DNA of 50,055 bases from an uncultured Acetatifactor sp. GTDB taxonomy: Bacteria; Bacillota; Clostridia; Lachnospirales; Lachnospiraceae. This document shows, one piece after another, positions 33,100 through 40,956 of this stretch. Numbering within the stretch: position 1 is the stretch's first letter; every line of letters starts with the position of its first letter. The notes beneath the pieces were generated by a model. That model saw only the letters and a program-made list of their open reading frames with translations. It did no database searches and had not been told where the DNA came from. The stretch is from assembly GCA_910584865.1 (NCBI GenBank), contig CAJUCE010000024.1, positions 1 through 50,055 on the forward strand, written 5' to 3'. A program made the translations under genes and the position numbers.

Positions 33100-34071
33100 G
33101 TGAAATTACTGACTTTTTTCTTCCTGATACTTGTAGGATGTATTCTGACTCATCCCAAGCTCAGCCTGTATTATGCAGGTATGGGGTTGGAATTATGGTT
33201 TCGGAACATGCTGCCTTCCCTTCTGCCGTTTATGATACTGTCCGGCATCATGGTACAGATGAAAATCACAGAAAAGTTTGCAATGATCCTATATCCAATC
33301 GTCAAACCATTATATCAAGTACGCAAAAATGTATGCTACGCCATGCTGATGGGATTTCTATGCGGATTTCCCATGGGCGCCAGGGTGGTAAATGATCTGT
33401 ATACCAGGCGGATGCTCACCAGAAGAGAGGCGGAATACCTCCTCGCCTTCTGCAATAATATCGGCCCTGTCTATTTCTGTACATTTGCCCTTCCTCTCCT
33501 GGAACGAAGGCTGATGCTACCCTATCTGTTCGGTATGTATGGTATCCCCCTTCTGTACGGACTGGCTTTGCGCCATACCCTGTACCGGGACCTCTCTCAG
33601 TCCATAAAGAATACGGTCCCCTCTGCCTCCGCCGGTCTGATCTGCTGTGAATACATAGAAGATACCGAAGCGGCTGCGCCGAAGCATCCCCTGACGGAAA
33701 GTCTTCTGGCTGAAACGGACCGCTCTATTCAATCCTCCATACAGGCCATGCTGGCACTGGGAGGTTATATGATGCTCTATAATCTGCTGAATCTAATCCC
33801 TCACATCCTGTTGAGCCATCCGCTGAGACTACTATCTCCCCTGTTGGAGATCACAGGAGGACTGAAAATGTTAGGGACCGCCCATCCCCTCTACAGCCTG
33901 CTGGCGCTTTCCTTCGGCGGTCTGTGCTGTATTGCCCAAACCTATAACTGTATCGGTAATTCCGACCTGTCTATCGGTAATTACATTCTGCACAAGGGCC
34001 TGCTGACCATCCTGAATGCCGCTTTTTACTTAAGCTGGTTCCTGCTGGCTTCTTCTTCCTTTCTCTGCTGA
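33100..34071 (+). CDS. YlbJ-like sporulation integral membrane protein
   Basis: A 323-residue protein with about eight membrane segments and the nucleoside-recognition Gate signature (GMGLELWFRNMLPSLLPFMI; MGFLCGFPMGARVVNDL; AFCNNIGPVYF). YlbJ in Bacillus is needed for spore heat resistance. I choose GTG 33100, with AAGGAG 6 bases before it, over ATG 33082, which overlaps that site. Its 3' end overlaps the convergent amidase gene by 46 bases. Neighbouring coaD, rsmD and a coiled-coil gene match the ylb region of other Firmicutes. Confidence 0.82.
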   Translation: MKLLTFFFLILVGCILTHPKLSLYYAGMGLELWFRNMLPSLLPFMILSGIMVQMKITEKFAMILYPIVKPLYQVRKNVCYAMLMGFLCGFPMGARVVNDLYTRRMLTRREAEYLLAFCNNIGPVYFCTFALPLLERRLMLPYLFGMYGIPLLYGLALRHTLYRDLSQSIKNTVPSASAGLICCEYIEDTEAAAPKHPLTESLLAETDRSIQSSIQAMLALGGYMMLYNLLNLIPHILLSHPLRLLSPLLEITGGLKMLGTAHPLYSLLALSFGGLCCIAQTYNCIGNSDLSIGNYILHKGLLTILNAAFYLSWFLLASSSFLC

Positions 34072-35354
34072 AGCCTTCTGGTCTTCCTGCGCCGCCAGGA
34101 AAGATACTGGAAAACCACAATCAACACCAGCATGACAAACGCGATCAGAAGACAAAACATGACGACAAAATAATAGCTGAATCCCCTTTTTACCTCGGTT
34201 TGTATCTCCGGTTTCCCGGCACTCACCTCCACAGACGCGACATCCGGCCTGTCCTTTCCGGCAGGCTCCGGCGTAGGCTCCGGGCAGAATTCCTGAGGAC
34301 TGATATAGGGATTGCTCTCCGTATATAAATCATACATATTATAGGCACGGACAATCACTTCAGGTACCGTAGCCGGCGGAATCGTCAATTCTAAAAGAAA
34401 GGAATCCCGGAAGCTGCCCGTAAGGGTATCGCTTTCCGGCCATGCCTGTCTGGGACTGAAGGTCTGACCTCCGTCCAGACTATAGGAATAGTACAACAAA
34501 GGTGAGTTGTCATCGATTGCCGAAACAGTCAGACTTAAGGTTCCGGCTTCATAATCGGCTTCCGAAAAATCCAGCAGACACAGCTCCGGTTCGGTGTTGT
34601 CTGATAAAGTCTCCTCTACCACAGCATCCTCCCGGACTTCTGCAAGCGAATATTCGGAATAATCCACATTCAAAGCAGTACTTTTCAGTCCAAAGTACCG
34701 GGCTACTGCATGAGCATCGTTTTTGCCGAAAGCCTGCAGTTTTTCGTCCGTATCGCAAAAAACTTCGTCCCGGGCCTCATCCACATGGCAATGCTCCAAA
34801 ATAACTGCCGGAATCCCCAAAGCCACGGATTCACGAATAATGCCGTAGTAATCCGCCCCGCCGTCTCCCAGACGGGTTTTGACGCCTCTCACCAACAGCC
34901 CCTGCCTGCGCATATCCGAGAGGAACTCATATCCAAACTGATAACCGTAGTTATTATAAGGATAAACCGAAGATACCCATACCTCAGAGCCAAATAGTTC
35001 ATGATTCAGCGAAGCATTATAATGTACGCTGAAGAGGAAATCTGCCTCCACCGACTGGGCGAATTCCGCTCTTTTCTTCAGAGATATATCCACATCCTCG
35101 GTATGCGTCAGATATACTTCCACATCATCAAATAAATTCAGTTCTTCGTACATGGCCAAGGCTGTAGTCATGGTCATAAATTTTTCCTCATGACCATTCT
35201 CAATTGTTCCCCTGTTCTCGCCTCCATGACCCGGATCAATCACAATGACTGTCTTTTCACCCGCCTCCTGCAGCCGCGGCGCCGCCTGTACACTTCCTGA
35301 AAAGAGCAGGCCGGCCAAAATAGCTGTAATGACAGTAAAAATATATTTCGGCAT
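34026..35354 (-). CDS. membrane-anchored N-acetylmuramoyl-L-alanine amidase
   Basis: Cleaves the amide bond between muramic acid and the peptide stem of peptidoglycan. A signal peptide at 1-24 (PKYIFTVITAILAGLLFSGS, VQA) is followed by an Amidase_3 domain (about 35-215) with zinc ligands in IDPGHGGENRG and LFSVHYNAS and the catalytic glutamate in VILEHCHV. Then comes a beta-rich Ig-like region (about 255-345), a P/E-rich linker, a transmembrane helix (VVMFCLLIAFVMLVLIVVF, near 400-420) and a basic cytoplasmic tail. The start ATG 35354 has AGGAGAGG upstream; the longer frame runs into the upstream gene. A C-terminal membrane anchor is unusual for this family. Confidence 0.85.
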   Translation of the reverse strand: MPKYIFTVITAILAGLLFSGSVQAAPRLQEAGEKTVIVIDPGHGGENRGTIENGHEEKFMTMTTALAMYEELNLFDDVEVYLTHTEDVDISLKKRAEFAQSVEADFLFSVHYNASLNHELFGSEVWVSSVYPYNNYGYQFGYEFLSDMRRQGLLVRGVKTRLGDGGADYYGIIRESVALGIPAVILEHCHVDEARDEVFCDTDEKLQAFGKNDAHAVARYFGLKSTALNVDYSEYSLAEVREDAVVEETLSDNTEPELCLLDFSEADYEAGTLSLTVSAIDDNSPLLYYSYSLDGGQTFSPRQAWPESDTLTGSFRDSFLLELTIPPATVPEVIVRAYNMYDLYTESNPYISPQEFCPEPTPEPAGKDRPDVASVEVSAGKPEIQTEVKRGFSYYFVVMFCLLIAFVMLVLIVVFQYLSWRRRKTRRLQQRKEEEASRNQLK

Positions 35355-35424
35355 AAAACATCCTCTCCTGCTGCAAGTGTAATGGAATGCTTTTACTTTC
35401 ATGGAATTCCCGTCTCTATTCTTG

Positions 35425-36030
35425 TCACAGCACATCAAGCTTATCAGTATCCTGATCATCCAACGGCAATTGCAATTCATTAATATGCTCTTCCACAGGA
35501 TGGAGTGAGCGGATATTGGCCTGAATCGTATCCCGATACTGGGTCATTGAGCCCAATAATGCTTCATAGCTGGCACTGGAAGACTGCAGCACACCCAGGA
35601 CGATGGCCTCTAGCTCTGCCAGCTTCTCCTCCGTATATCGGGAAGCCTGTGTCCTCAGTTCATTTGCCTCTATGATGGCTTTGTCCAGAACCTCCTGGGC
35701 CTGGCTGGCAGCTTTGGCCATGATTTCGTTGGCATGTGCGTAGGCCTGCTGCATGATCTCATGTTCACTGGTCAGCTCATTCGTCCGGGCTGTAGCCTCC
35801 TCGATCAAGGTGTTGGCCTTGGCCCTGGCATCGTTTAAAATGGCATCCCGGTTGCTGATAATTTTCTGATAGCGCCTGATTTCGTCAGGCGTCTTCCGGC
35901 GCAATTCACTAATCAGATCCTCGATCTCTTCCTTATTGACGATGATCTCCGAGCTGGACATAAATTTGGACTTGCAACTATCGATATACTGCTCTAATTC
36001 TTCGATCAATTCTTCTATCTTACTGCCCAT
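35425..36030 (-). CDS. coiled-coil DivIVA/ATPase-subunit-like protein next to coaD
   Basis: A 201-residue protein, almost all alpha helix. A long coiled coil spans about 40-165 (NRDAILNDARAKANTLIEEA, NEIMAKAASQAQEVLDKA). This pattern resembles DivIVA-like and F0 subunit b-like proteins of Gram-positive division loci; function unproven. The ATG at 36030 (GGAG upstream) overlaps the coaD end by 11 bases, so it is coupled to coaD. The amidase gene follows 70 bases later, consistent with an envelope role. Confidence 0.75.
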   Translation of the reverse strand: MGSKIEELIEELEQYIDSCKSKFMSSSEIIVNKEEIEDLISELRRKTPDEIRRYQKIISNRDAILNDARAKANTLIEEATARTNELTSEHEIMQQAYAHANEIMAKAASQAQEVLDKAIIEANELRTQASRYTEEKLAELEAIVLGVLQSSSASYEALLGSMTQYRDTIQANIRSLHPVEEHINELQLPLDDQDTDKLDVL

Positions 36031-36523
36031 AAACACCGCTCCTATTCCCATATTTTTCCTTCATCAGCTTTGCCACAAAATCCGGAACACACTCACTGAT
36101 ATCCCCTCCGAAACTGGCGATTTCCTTAACACTGGAGGAGCTTAAATAGGCGTACTCCAGACTTGTGGTAAGAAATACGGTATCCAGTCCGCCGCGGGAT
36201 AGCTTTCGGTTGGTCTGCGCAATCTGTAATTCATATTCAAAGTCCGTGATGGCACGCAATCCTCTGACAGCTACATGAATATTCTTTTCAGCAGCATAAT
36301 TGATCAGAAGTCCGGTAAAGCTATCCACCTCCACATTCGGAATATCCTTTGTAGCTTCCCTTAATATCTTAACACGTTCCTCCACAGAAAACAATGGACT
36401 CTTCATTTTATTATTCAGCACACTTACGATAAGGATATCGAACATGTCGGATGCCCTTTTGATGACATCGAGATGACCATATGTAACCGGATCAAAGCTT
36501 CCGGGATAGACTGCACGTTTCAT
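36020..36523 (-). CDS. coaD: phosphopantetheine adenylyltransferase
   Basis: Transfers AMP to 4'-phosphopantetheine in coenzyme A synthesis. The 167-residue sequence shows YPGSFDPVTYGHLDVI with the nucleotide-binding TxGH, VRGLRAITDFEYELQIA, and SSSSVKEIASFGGDIS. The start overlaps the rsmD stop by 4 bases. Confidence 0.97.
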   Translation of the reverse strand: MKRAVYPGSFDPVTYGHLDVIKRASDMFDILIVSVLNNKMKSPLFSVEERVKILREATKDIPNVEVDSFTGLLINYAAEKNIHVAVRGLRAITDFEYELQIAQTNRKLSRGGLDTVFLTTSLEYAYLSSSSVKEIASFGGDISECVPDFVAKLMKEKYGNRSGVYGQ

Positions 36524-37089
36524 ATCGGAATCCTCTTTTTCAAAAATATGTGTTTATTTGTCTTGTAACGTTTTTCCTTTTCCGCTGTAAAGCCCAGTTC
36601 TTCTATCCAGGAAAAATCCGTCCTCAAAGCAGCCTCAATGATTACAACTGTATCCTGTGTCACATAGGGCATGCTTCCCAGCACTGTCAGTACCTCACGC
36701 TCCTGCCCCTGGTCATATGGCGGATCCATAAAAATGAAATCAGCCTTCTCTTCCCCGCACCTTAAATGAATGGAATCCAGCCCGCTGCAGGCATCCTGCT
36801 TTAATACCACAGCCCGATCTGCCATTTTCGTAAATGTCAGATTTTGTTGGATACAGGAAACCGCTTTCGGCGCATTATCCACAAAATAGGCCTTTGCAGC
36901 TCCTCTGCTTAAAGCTTCAATACCGATGGCTCCGCTGCCGCTGAACAAATCCACAAACACACTGCCCGGCAGATCCCAATGCAGCATATTAAACAAAGTC
37001 TCCTTGATTTTGTCTGTAGTAGGCCTCACATCCAGTCCCGGAGGCGTTTTCAGAGGAAGGCTCCTGGCCGTTCCTGCAATGACTCTCAT
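36520..37089 (-). CDS. rsmD: 16S rRNA (guanine-N2)-methyltransferase RsmD
   Basis: Methylates G966-equivalent of 16S rRNA. The 189-residue protein has the SAM-binding motif VFVDLFSGSGAIGIEALSRG and the catalytic MDPPY. I start at ATG 37089 behind GGAGGGG. It follows the topoisomerase gene by 22 bases and is coupled to coaD, a standard Firmicute pair. Confidence 0.95.
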   Translation of the reverse strand: MRVIAGTARSLPLKTPPGLDVRPTTDKIKETLFNMLHWDLPGSVFVDLFSGSGAIGIEALSRGAAKAYFVDNAPKAVSCIQQNLTFTKMADRAVVLKQDACSGLDSIHLRCGEEKADFIFMDPPYDQGQEREVLTVLGSMPYVTQDTVVIIEAALRTDFSWIEELGFTAEKEKRYKTNKHIFLKKRIPI

Positions 37090-37111
37090 AGATTGCTTCC
37101 CCTCCTGCTTA

Positions 37112-39352
37112 CTATACTCTGATCTTTGTACCCTTTCCGTCCCGCTTGGCATTCTTCAAATGGTTCAAAAGGATCTTTTTCCCTTTGTATTCAATCTCAC
37201 TTGCCGCCGCAGCCTGGATGTAATATACATTTTCCACTTCATCCCCGGCGCCAAGTTTCATTCCCCGTACTCCCAGAGCCGCTTTTTTCTTCTCAGGAAT
37301 CTCTTCCAGATCAAATTTCAAAAAAAACCCTTCCTTCGTCTGCAGAACAATACTTTTCTGTTCTGAAAGAGGTATCACACTCACTACTGTGTCCCCTTCT
37401 CCCAGCTTGGTGGCAGCCACTGTGCGCTTTGACACATCAAATTCTCCCCCGTCCACCAGCTTTACCATGGATTGGGCAGTCACAAACACAACACGGCGCA
37501 GATTCAGCTCCGTCTGGCTGGTTATGAAAACAATGCTCTCTTTCTCAGAGTTATAATTGCTCACATTGTCAATGGGGACACCCTTGTCCCGAAATTTTCC
37601 GAAGGGCAAGTCCATCACCTTGATGGTATGCAGCTGGCCTGCGGAGGTAAACAGGCAGACTTTTCCCGTATTCTTGCAGGTAAAGACAAAACGGTTCTCC
37701 GTATCAGCAGCTTCTTTATTCCGCTCATAAGTGGACGAGTCAATGGTTTTTGCATAGCCAAAGCGGTCCATCAGGAAGATCAGCTCCGTCTCTTCCACTT
37801 CCTTCTCTTTGTATACTGCTTCCTGAACATTTTCGATAACGGTTCTTCGTTTTCTCACATATGCTTTCTTGTAGCCGTCCAGCTCATTGATAATCACCTG
37901 GGCCATAGAATCCCGCCTGTCCAGGATATCCTCGTAGCGGTAGATGTTGGCCATGGTATCCTCATGCTCTTTGAGCAGAGCCTGGATCTCCAGGCCGATC
38001 AATTTGTACAGACGCATCTCCAATATGGCATTGGCCTGCTTCTCTGTAAAAGAAAGCTGCTCTGCCATGATCTTTGATTCCCTGTTCCGGAACTTGATAC
38101 CTGCGGTTTTGCCCTCCACCAGACAGGCCTTGGCCATAGCTCTGTCCTTGGATCCCCGAAGGATCTCAATGATCAGGTCGATGACATTGCAGGCCTTGAT
38201 CAACCCCTCCTGAATCTCCTTCCGTTCCAGTTCCTTCGCCAGCAGGTTGTTGTATTTCCGGGTAGCCGTCTGGAACTGGAAATCCACAGTTGCCTTCAAT
38301 ATTCCCTTCAGCCCCATAACCTCTGGCCTGCCGTTATAGATGGCCAGCATATTGACGCCGAAGGTGTCCTCCAGTCTAGTTTTTTTGTAAAGGAGATTCA
38401 CGAAATTCTCCGCGTCGGCATCCTTTCGCAGCTCAATGACGATGCGGATGCCTTCCTTGGAGGATTGGTTGGAAATATCCGTCACATCCTGGGTCTTCTT
38501 CGTCTCCACCAGTCCGGCCACATCGGAGAGAAACTTGGAGATGTTCATTCCGATCATGGGATAGGGGATCTCGGTAATCACCACATTGGTCTTGCCGTTC
38601 TTTTGTTTTTCGAATTCCACCTTACCGCGGACCTTGATCTTTCCTACACCTGTTTCATAAATATTCAGCAGATCGTCCTTGTTGGTAACGATGCCTCCGG
38701 TGGGAAAATCAGGCCCCTTCAGATAGCGCATAAGTTCTTTTGTGGTGATGGCTTCATTCTGCATGTAGGCTTTCATGGCATCGATAACTTCGCCCAGATT
38801 GTGGGGCGGGGTGCTGGTGGCCATGCCTACTGCGATTCCCTCGGAGCCGTTGACGAGGAAATTGGGGATCTTCACCGGCAGGACGGAGGGTTCCTTCTCC
38901 GTCTCGTCAAAATTGGGAACGAAATCCACCACATCCTTGTCCAGGTCTCCCAGAAAAGCCTCCTGGGTCACCCTGGCAAGGCGTGCTTCGGTATAACGCA
39001 TGGCAGCGGCGCCGTCCCCCTCGATATTGCCGAAATTGCCGTGCCCGTCCACCAGAGGCAGACCGCGCTTGAAATCCTGAGTCATGACTACAAGCGCATC
39101 ATATATGGAACTGTCGCCGTGAGGATGATACTTACCCATGGTATCGCCTACGATACGGGCGCTTTTACGATAAGGCCTGTCGTAACGGATCCCCAGTTCG
39201 TACATATCGTAAAGGGTACGTCTCTGTACGGGTTTCAAACCGTCCCGGATATCGGGCAGGGCTCTGGCTATGATGACGCTCATGGCATAGTCTATGAAGG
39301 ATTTCTGCATCTCCTCGGAATATTCTGTTTTAATGATCCTGCTGTCGTCCAT
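37112..39352 (-). CDS. parC: type II DNA topoisomerase subunit A, ParC/GrlA-like
   Basis: The DNA breakage-reunion subunit of a type IIA topoisomerase. The 746-residue sequence holds GKYHPHGDSSIYDALV (quinolone-contact region, serine intact), the catalytic tyrosine at 120 in AAMRYTEARL, and a tower and coiled-coil region. It has a shorter six-bladed C-terminal region without a GyrA box (expected Q-R-R-G-G-x-G; here ALGVRGMKLG). The missing box argues for topoisomerase IV, which separates linked chromosomes. The partner parE is not adjacent. The promoter lies at 39410-39438, and rsmD follows. Confidence 0.85.
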   Translation of the reverse strand: MDDSRIIKTEYSEEMQKSFIDYAMSVIIARALPDIRDGLKPVQRRTLYDMYELGIRYDRPYRKSARIVGDTMGKYHPHGDSSIYDALVVMTQDFKRGLPLVDGHGNFGNIEGDGAAAMRYTEARLARVTQEAFLGDLDKDVVDFVPNFDETEKEPSVLPVKIPNFLVNGSEGIAVGMATSTPPHNLGEVIDAMKAYMQNEAITTKELMRYLKGPDFPTGGIVTNKDDLLNIYETGVGKIKVRGKVEFEKQKNGKTNVVITEIPYPMIGMNISKFLSDVAGLVETKKTQDVTDISNQSSKEGIRIVIELRKDADAENFVNLLYKKTRLEDTFGVNMLAIYNGRPEVMGLKGILKATVDFQFQTATRKYNNLLAKELERKEIQEGLIKACNVIDLIIEILRGSKDRAMAKACLVEGKTAGIKFRNRESKIMAEQLSFTEKQANAILEMRLYKLIGLEIQALLKEHEDTMANIYRYEDILDRRDSMAQVIINELDGYKKAYVRKRRTVIENVQEAVYKEKEVEETELIFLMDRFGYAKTIDSSTYERNKEAADTENRFVFTCKNTGKVCLFTSAGQLHTIKVMDLPFGKFRDKGVPIDNVSNYNSEKESIVFITSQTELNLRRVVFVTAQSMVKLVDGGEFDVSKRTVAATKLGEGDTVVSVIPLSEQKSIVLQTKEGFFLKFDLEEIPEKKKAALGVRGMKLGAGDEVENVYYIQAAAASEIEYKGKKILLNHLKNAKRDGKGTKIRV

Positions 39353-39409
39353 TTATATCAACCTTTCAGATTTTATGTTTTTCTTTTGCAGTGCACATAA
39401 ATATCTAAA

Positions 39410-39438
39410 AGTATACCACACTTTCTACGTTTTGTAAA
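39410..39438 (-). promoter_or_regulatory. promoter of the parC-rsmD-coaD unit
   Basis: On the minus strand TTTACA, 17 bases, TATACT. It lies between the tatD stop and the topoisomerase start. Confidence 0.72.
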
Positions 39439-39475
39439 AGGAAATGAAGGGCGCAAAATTTTGTTCACTTTTCCG

Positions 39476-40273
39476 CTATCTCATTTCCCCGGCTTCCGGC
39501 AGGTGAAAGAGCCGCCTGGTATTCTCTCTGGCATGCCGGATCAAATCCTCTTCCGCAACCCCCATATAGCGGGCCAGATCTTTTGCCACATACCGGATAT
39601 TGCCGGGGACATTGGTCCTGTCAAGCCCCGGCACATTTCTGGGAGTCAGGTAAGGAGCGTCCGTCTCGATAAGAATCCGGTCCAGGGGAATCAGGCGAAC
39701 CGCCTCCCGCAGCTCCTTCGCCCTTCTGTCATCGCAGATCCAACCCGTAATTCCAATGTAAAACCCCATATCAAGATATCGCTTCAGCGTTTCTTTATCT
39801 CCGGTAAAGCAATGTACCACGGACTTTTTACAGATATCCGGATGCTTTTTAACCCTTTTGATAAACTCTCCTGCTGCGCTGCGCTCGTGGAGGAACAGCG
39901 GTTTGTCTAATTTCTCGGCCAGGACAATATGCTTTTCCATGCATCTGATCTGGTTCTCCCGGGTGGAGAACATCCTGTCAAAATCCAGGCCGCACTCTCC
40001 CACTGCCACGATTTTCGGATTGTTTTCCGCGAGCTTTTCGATCAGCATGAAATCTTCCATTCCTGCGCGGTCCGCATTGTGGGGATGAATTCCTGCGGTT
40101 CCGTATATCTCCTTATCTTGGATAAAACGGTCAATCAGCCTGTTTTCCTTTGTATTCGTTCCGGTGAGGATACAGCATACGCCGGCTTCTTCCGCCTCGC
40201 GGATGATTTTCTCCGGATCCGGGAACTGTCTGCAGAACAGGTTCAGGCCGATATCATAATATTTCATGTTCAT
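39476..40273 (-). CDS. tatD: TatD-family metal-dependent DNase
   Basis: A 265-residue TIM-barrel hydrolase. It begins YYDIGLNLFCRQF, so it has the variant N-terminus of true E. coli TatD (DIGVNL) and not the D-x-H-x-H of YcfH/YabD. Other metal and active-site motifs are AGIHPHNA, VGECGLDFDR, HERSAAGEF, VVHCFTGDKE, GITGWICDDRR and IETDAPYL. TatD enzymes degrade DNA 3' to 5' and act in repair and DNA turnover. AGAGGA lies 7 bases before the ATG. Confidence 0.92.
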   Translation of the reverse strand: MNMKYYDIGLNLFCRQFPDPEKIIREAEEAGVCCILTGTNTKENRLIDRFIQDKEIYGTAGIHPHNADRAGMEDFMLIEKLAENNPKIVAVGECGLDFDRMFSTRENQIRCMEKHIVLAEKLDKPLFLHERSAAGEFIKRVKKHPDICKKSVVHCFTGDKETLKRYLDMGFYIGITGWICDDRRAKELREAVRLIPLDRILIETDAPYLTPRNVPGLDRTNVPGNIRYVAKDLARYMGVAEEDLIRHARENTRRLFHLPEAGEMR

Positions 40274-40300
40274 TTTGTATTCCTCTGTTTTTCTCCATTC

Positions 40301-40708
40301 TTAACTAGTTTTTTCTGCCCTTCCGATCAGCACCCTGCTTCCCTCAAAAGAAAACCGTATTTCCGGATCTTTTTCTGCGTAAATCCTCTGGTTAGAAGAG
40401 CTGTCTCATACCGCTTTTCCTCAATTTACTGTAAGGCTGACCGGACACCGTCCTCCAGAGTCTCCCGCTTGGCCCGAACAACTTTGAACTCAATGATAAT
40501 GGCAGGAGCATCCGCTTTCTTTGGATCCAGCATGATATCGTAGCGGCCAAGCCAGCTCTCTCGGTTTGAGGTGACAATATAGCGGCCCTGCAGCTGCGCT
40601 ATCAGCCGCAGCACAAAGCCGTGATAAAACCTTTCAGGCCGTACCTTTTCGGAAGGCTTATTTGATTGTTTCAAAATCCTGGCACCCAATACTCACTGTC
40701 CTCGGCAT
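40301..40708 (-). pseudogene. internally deleted AAA-ATPase/PD-(D/E)XK nuclease (DUF1703-type) gene
   Basis: The gene starts with a proper ribosome site and ATG 40708 and reads MPRTVSIGCQDFETIK, the usual start of AAA-ATPase proteins with a C-terminal nuclease domain. It then jumps, out of frame, straight to the C-terminal domain (EKVRPERFYHGFVLRLIAQL; GRYDIMLDP; IIIEFKV, with nuclease D and E-x-K). About 400 residues between are missing. A TAA (minus strand, near 40432) interrupts ALQ-IEEKRYE, and a 1-base loss near 40346 shifts the frame before the normal end FEGSRVLIGRAEKTS. At least three inactivating changes are present. Confidence 0.8.
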
Positions 40709-40910
40709 ATCTGCACCTCTCTCCCTGGAAACTTTGCACACTCTGCTCTGTAACCATTTTAAGTATAACGGATTTGGACGGACATTACAATGACAATTCT
40801 TATACAATCCGAAACTAAAATTTTGCTGAAATGAAAAAGGAAAGTATATCAAAAGTGGTATCTTAATACGGAACGAAAATTTAGATGTGCAGAAATATTT
40901 TTGATATAAT
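40709..40910. other. intergenic, no gene seen
   Basis: About 200 AT-rich bases between the decayed nuclease gene and the transporter terminator. I find no ribosome site with an open frame and no clear repeat. Confidence 0.4.
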
Positions 40911-40934
40911 GAGACCCCGTTTTCACGGGGCCTC
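40911..40934 (-). terminator. terminator after the solute-binding protein gene
   Basis: On the minus strand GAGGCCCCG-TGAAAA-CGGGGTCTC, with one C-A mismatch, followed by ATTATATC. Weak U-run. It lies 23 bases after the stop. Confidence 0.6.
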
Positions 40935-40956
40935 GCTTAAAGCTTAAATTTCTGAT

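Noticed and set aside
37112..39352. Assignment as gyrA
   Set aside because: The C-terminal region lacks a GyrA box and no gyrB is adjacent, so ParC/GrlA is the better call, though not certain.
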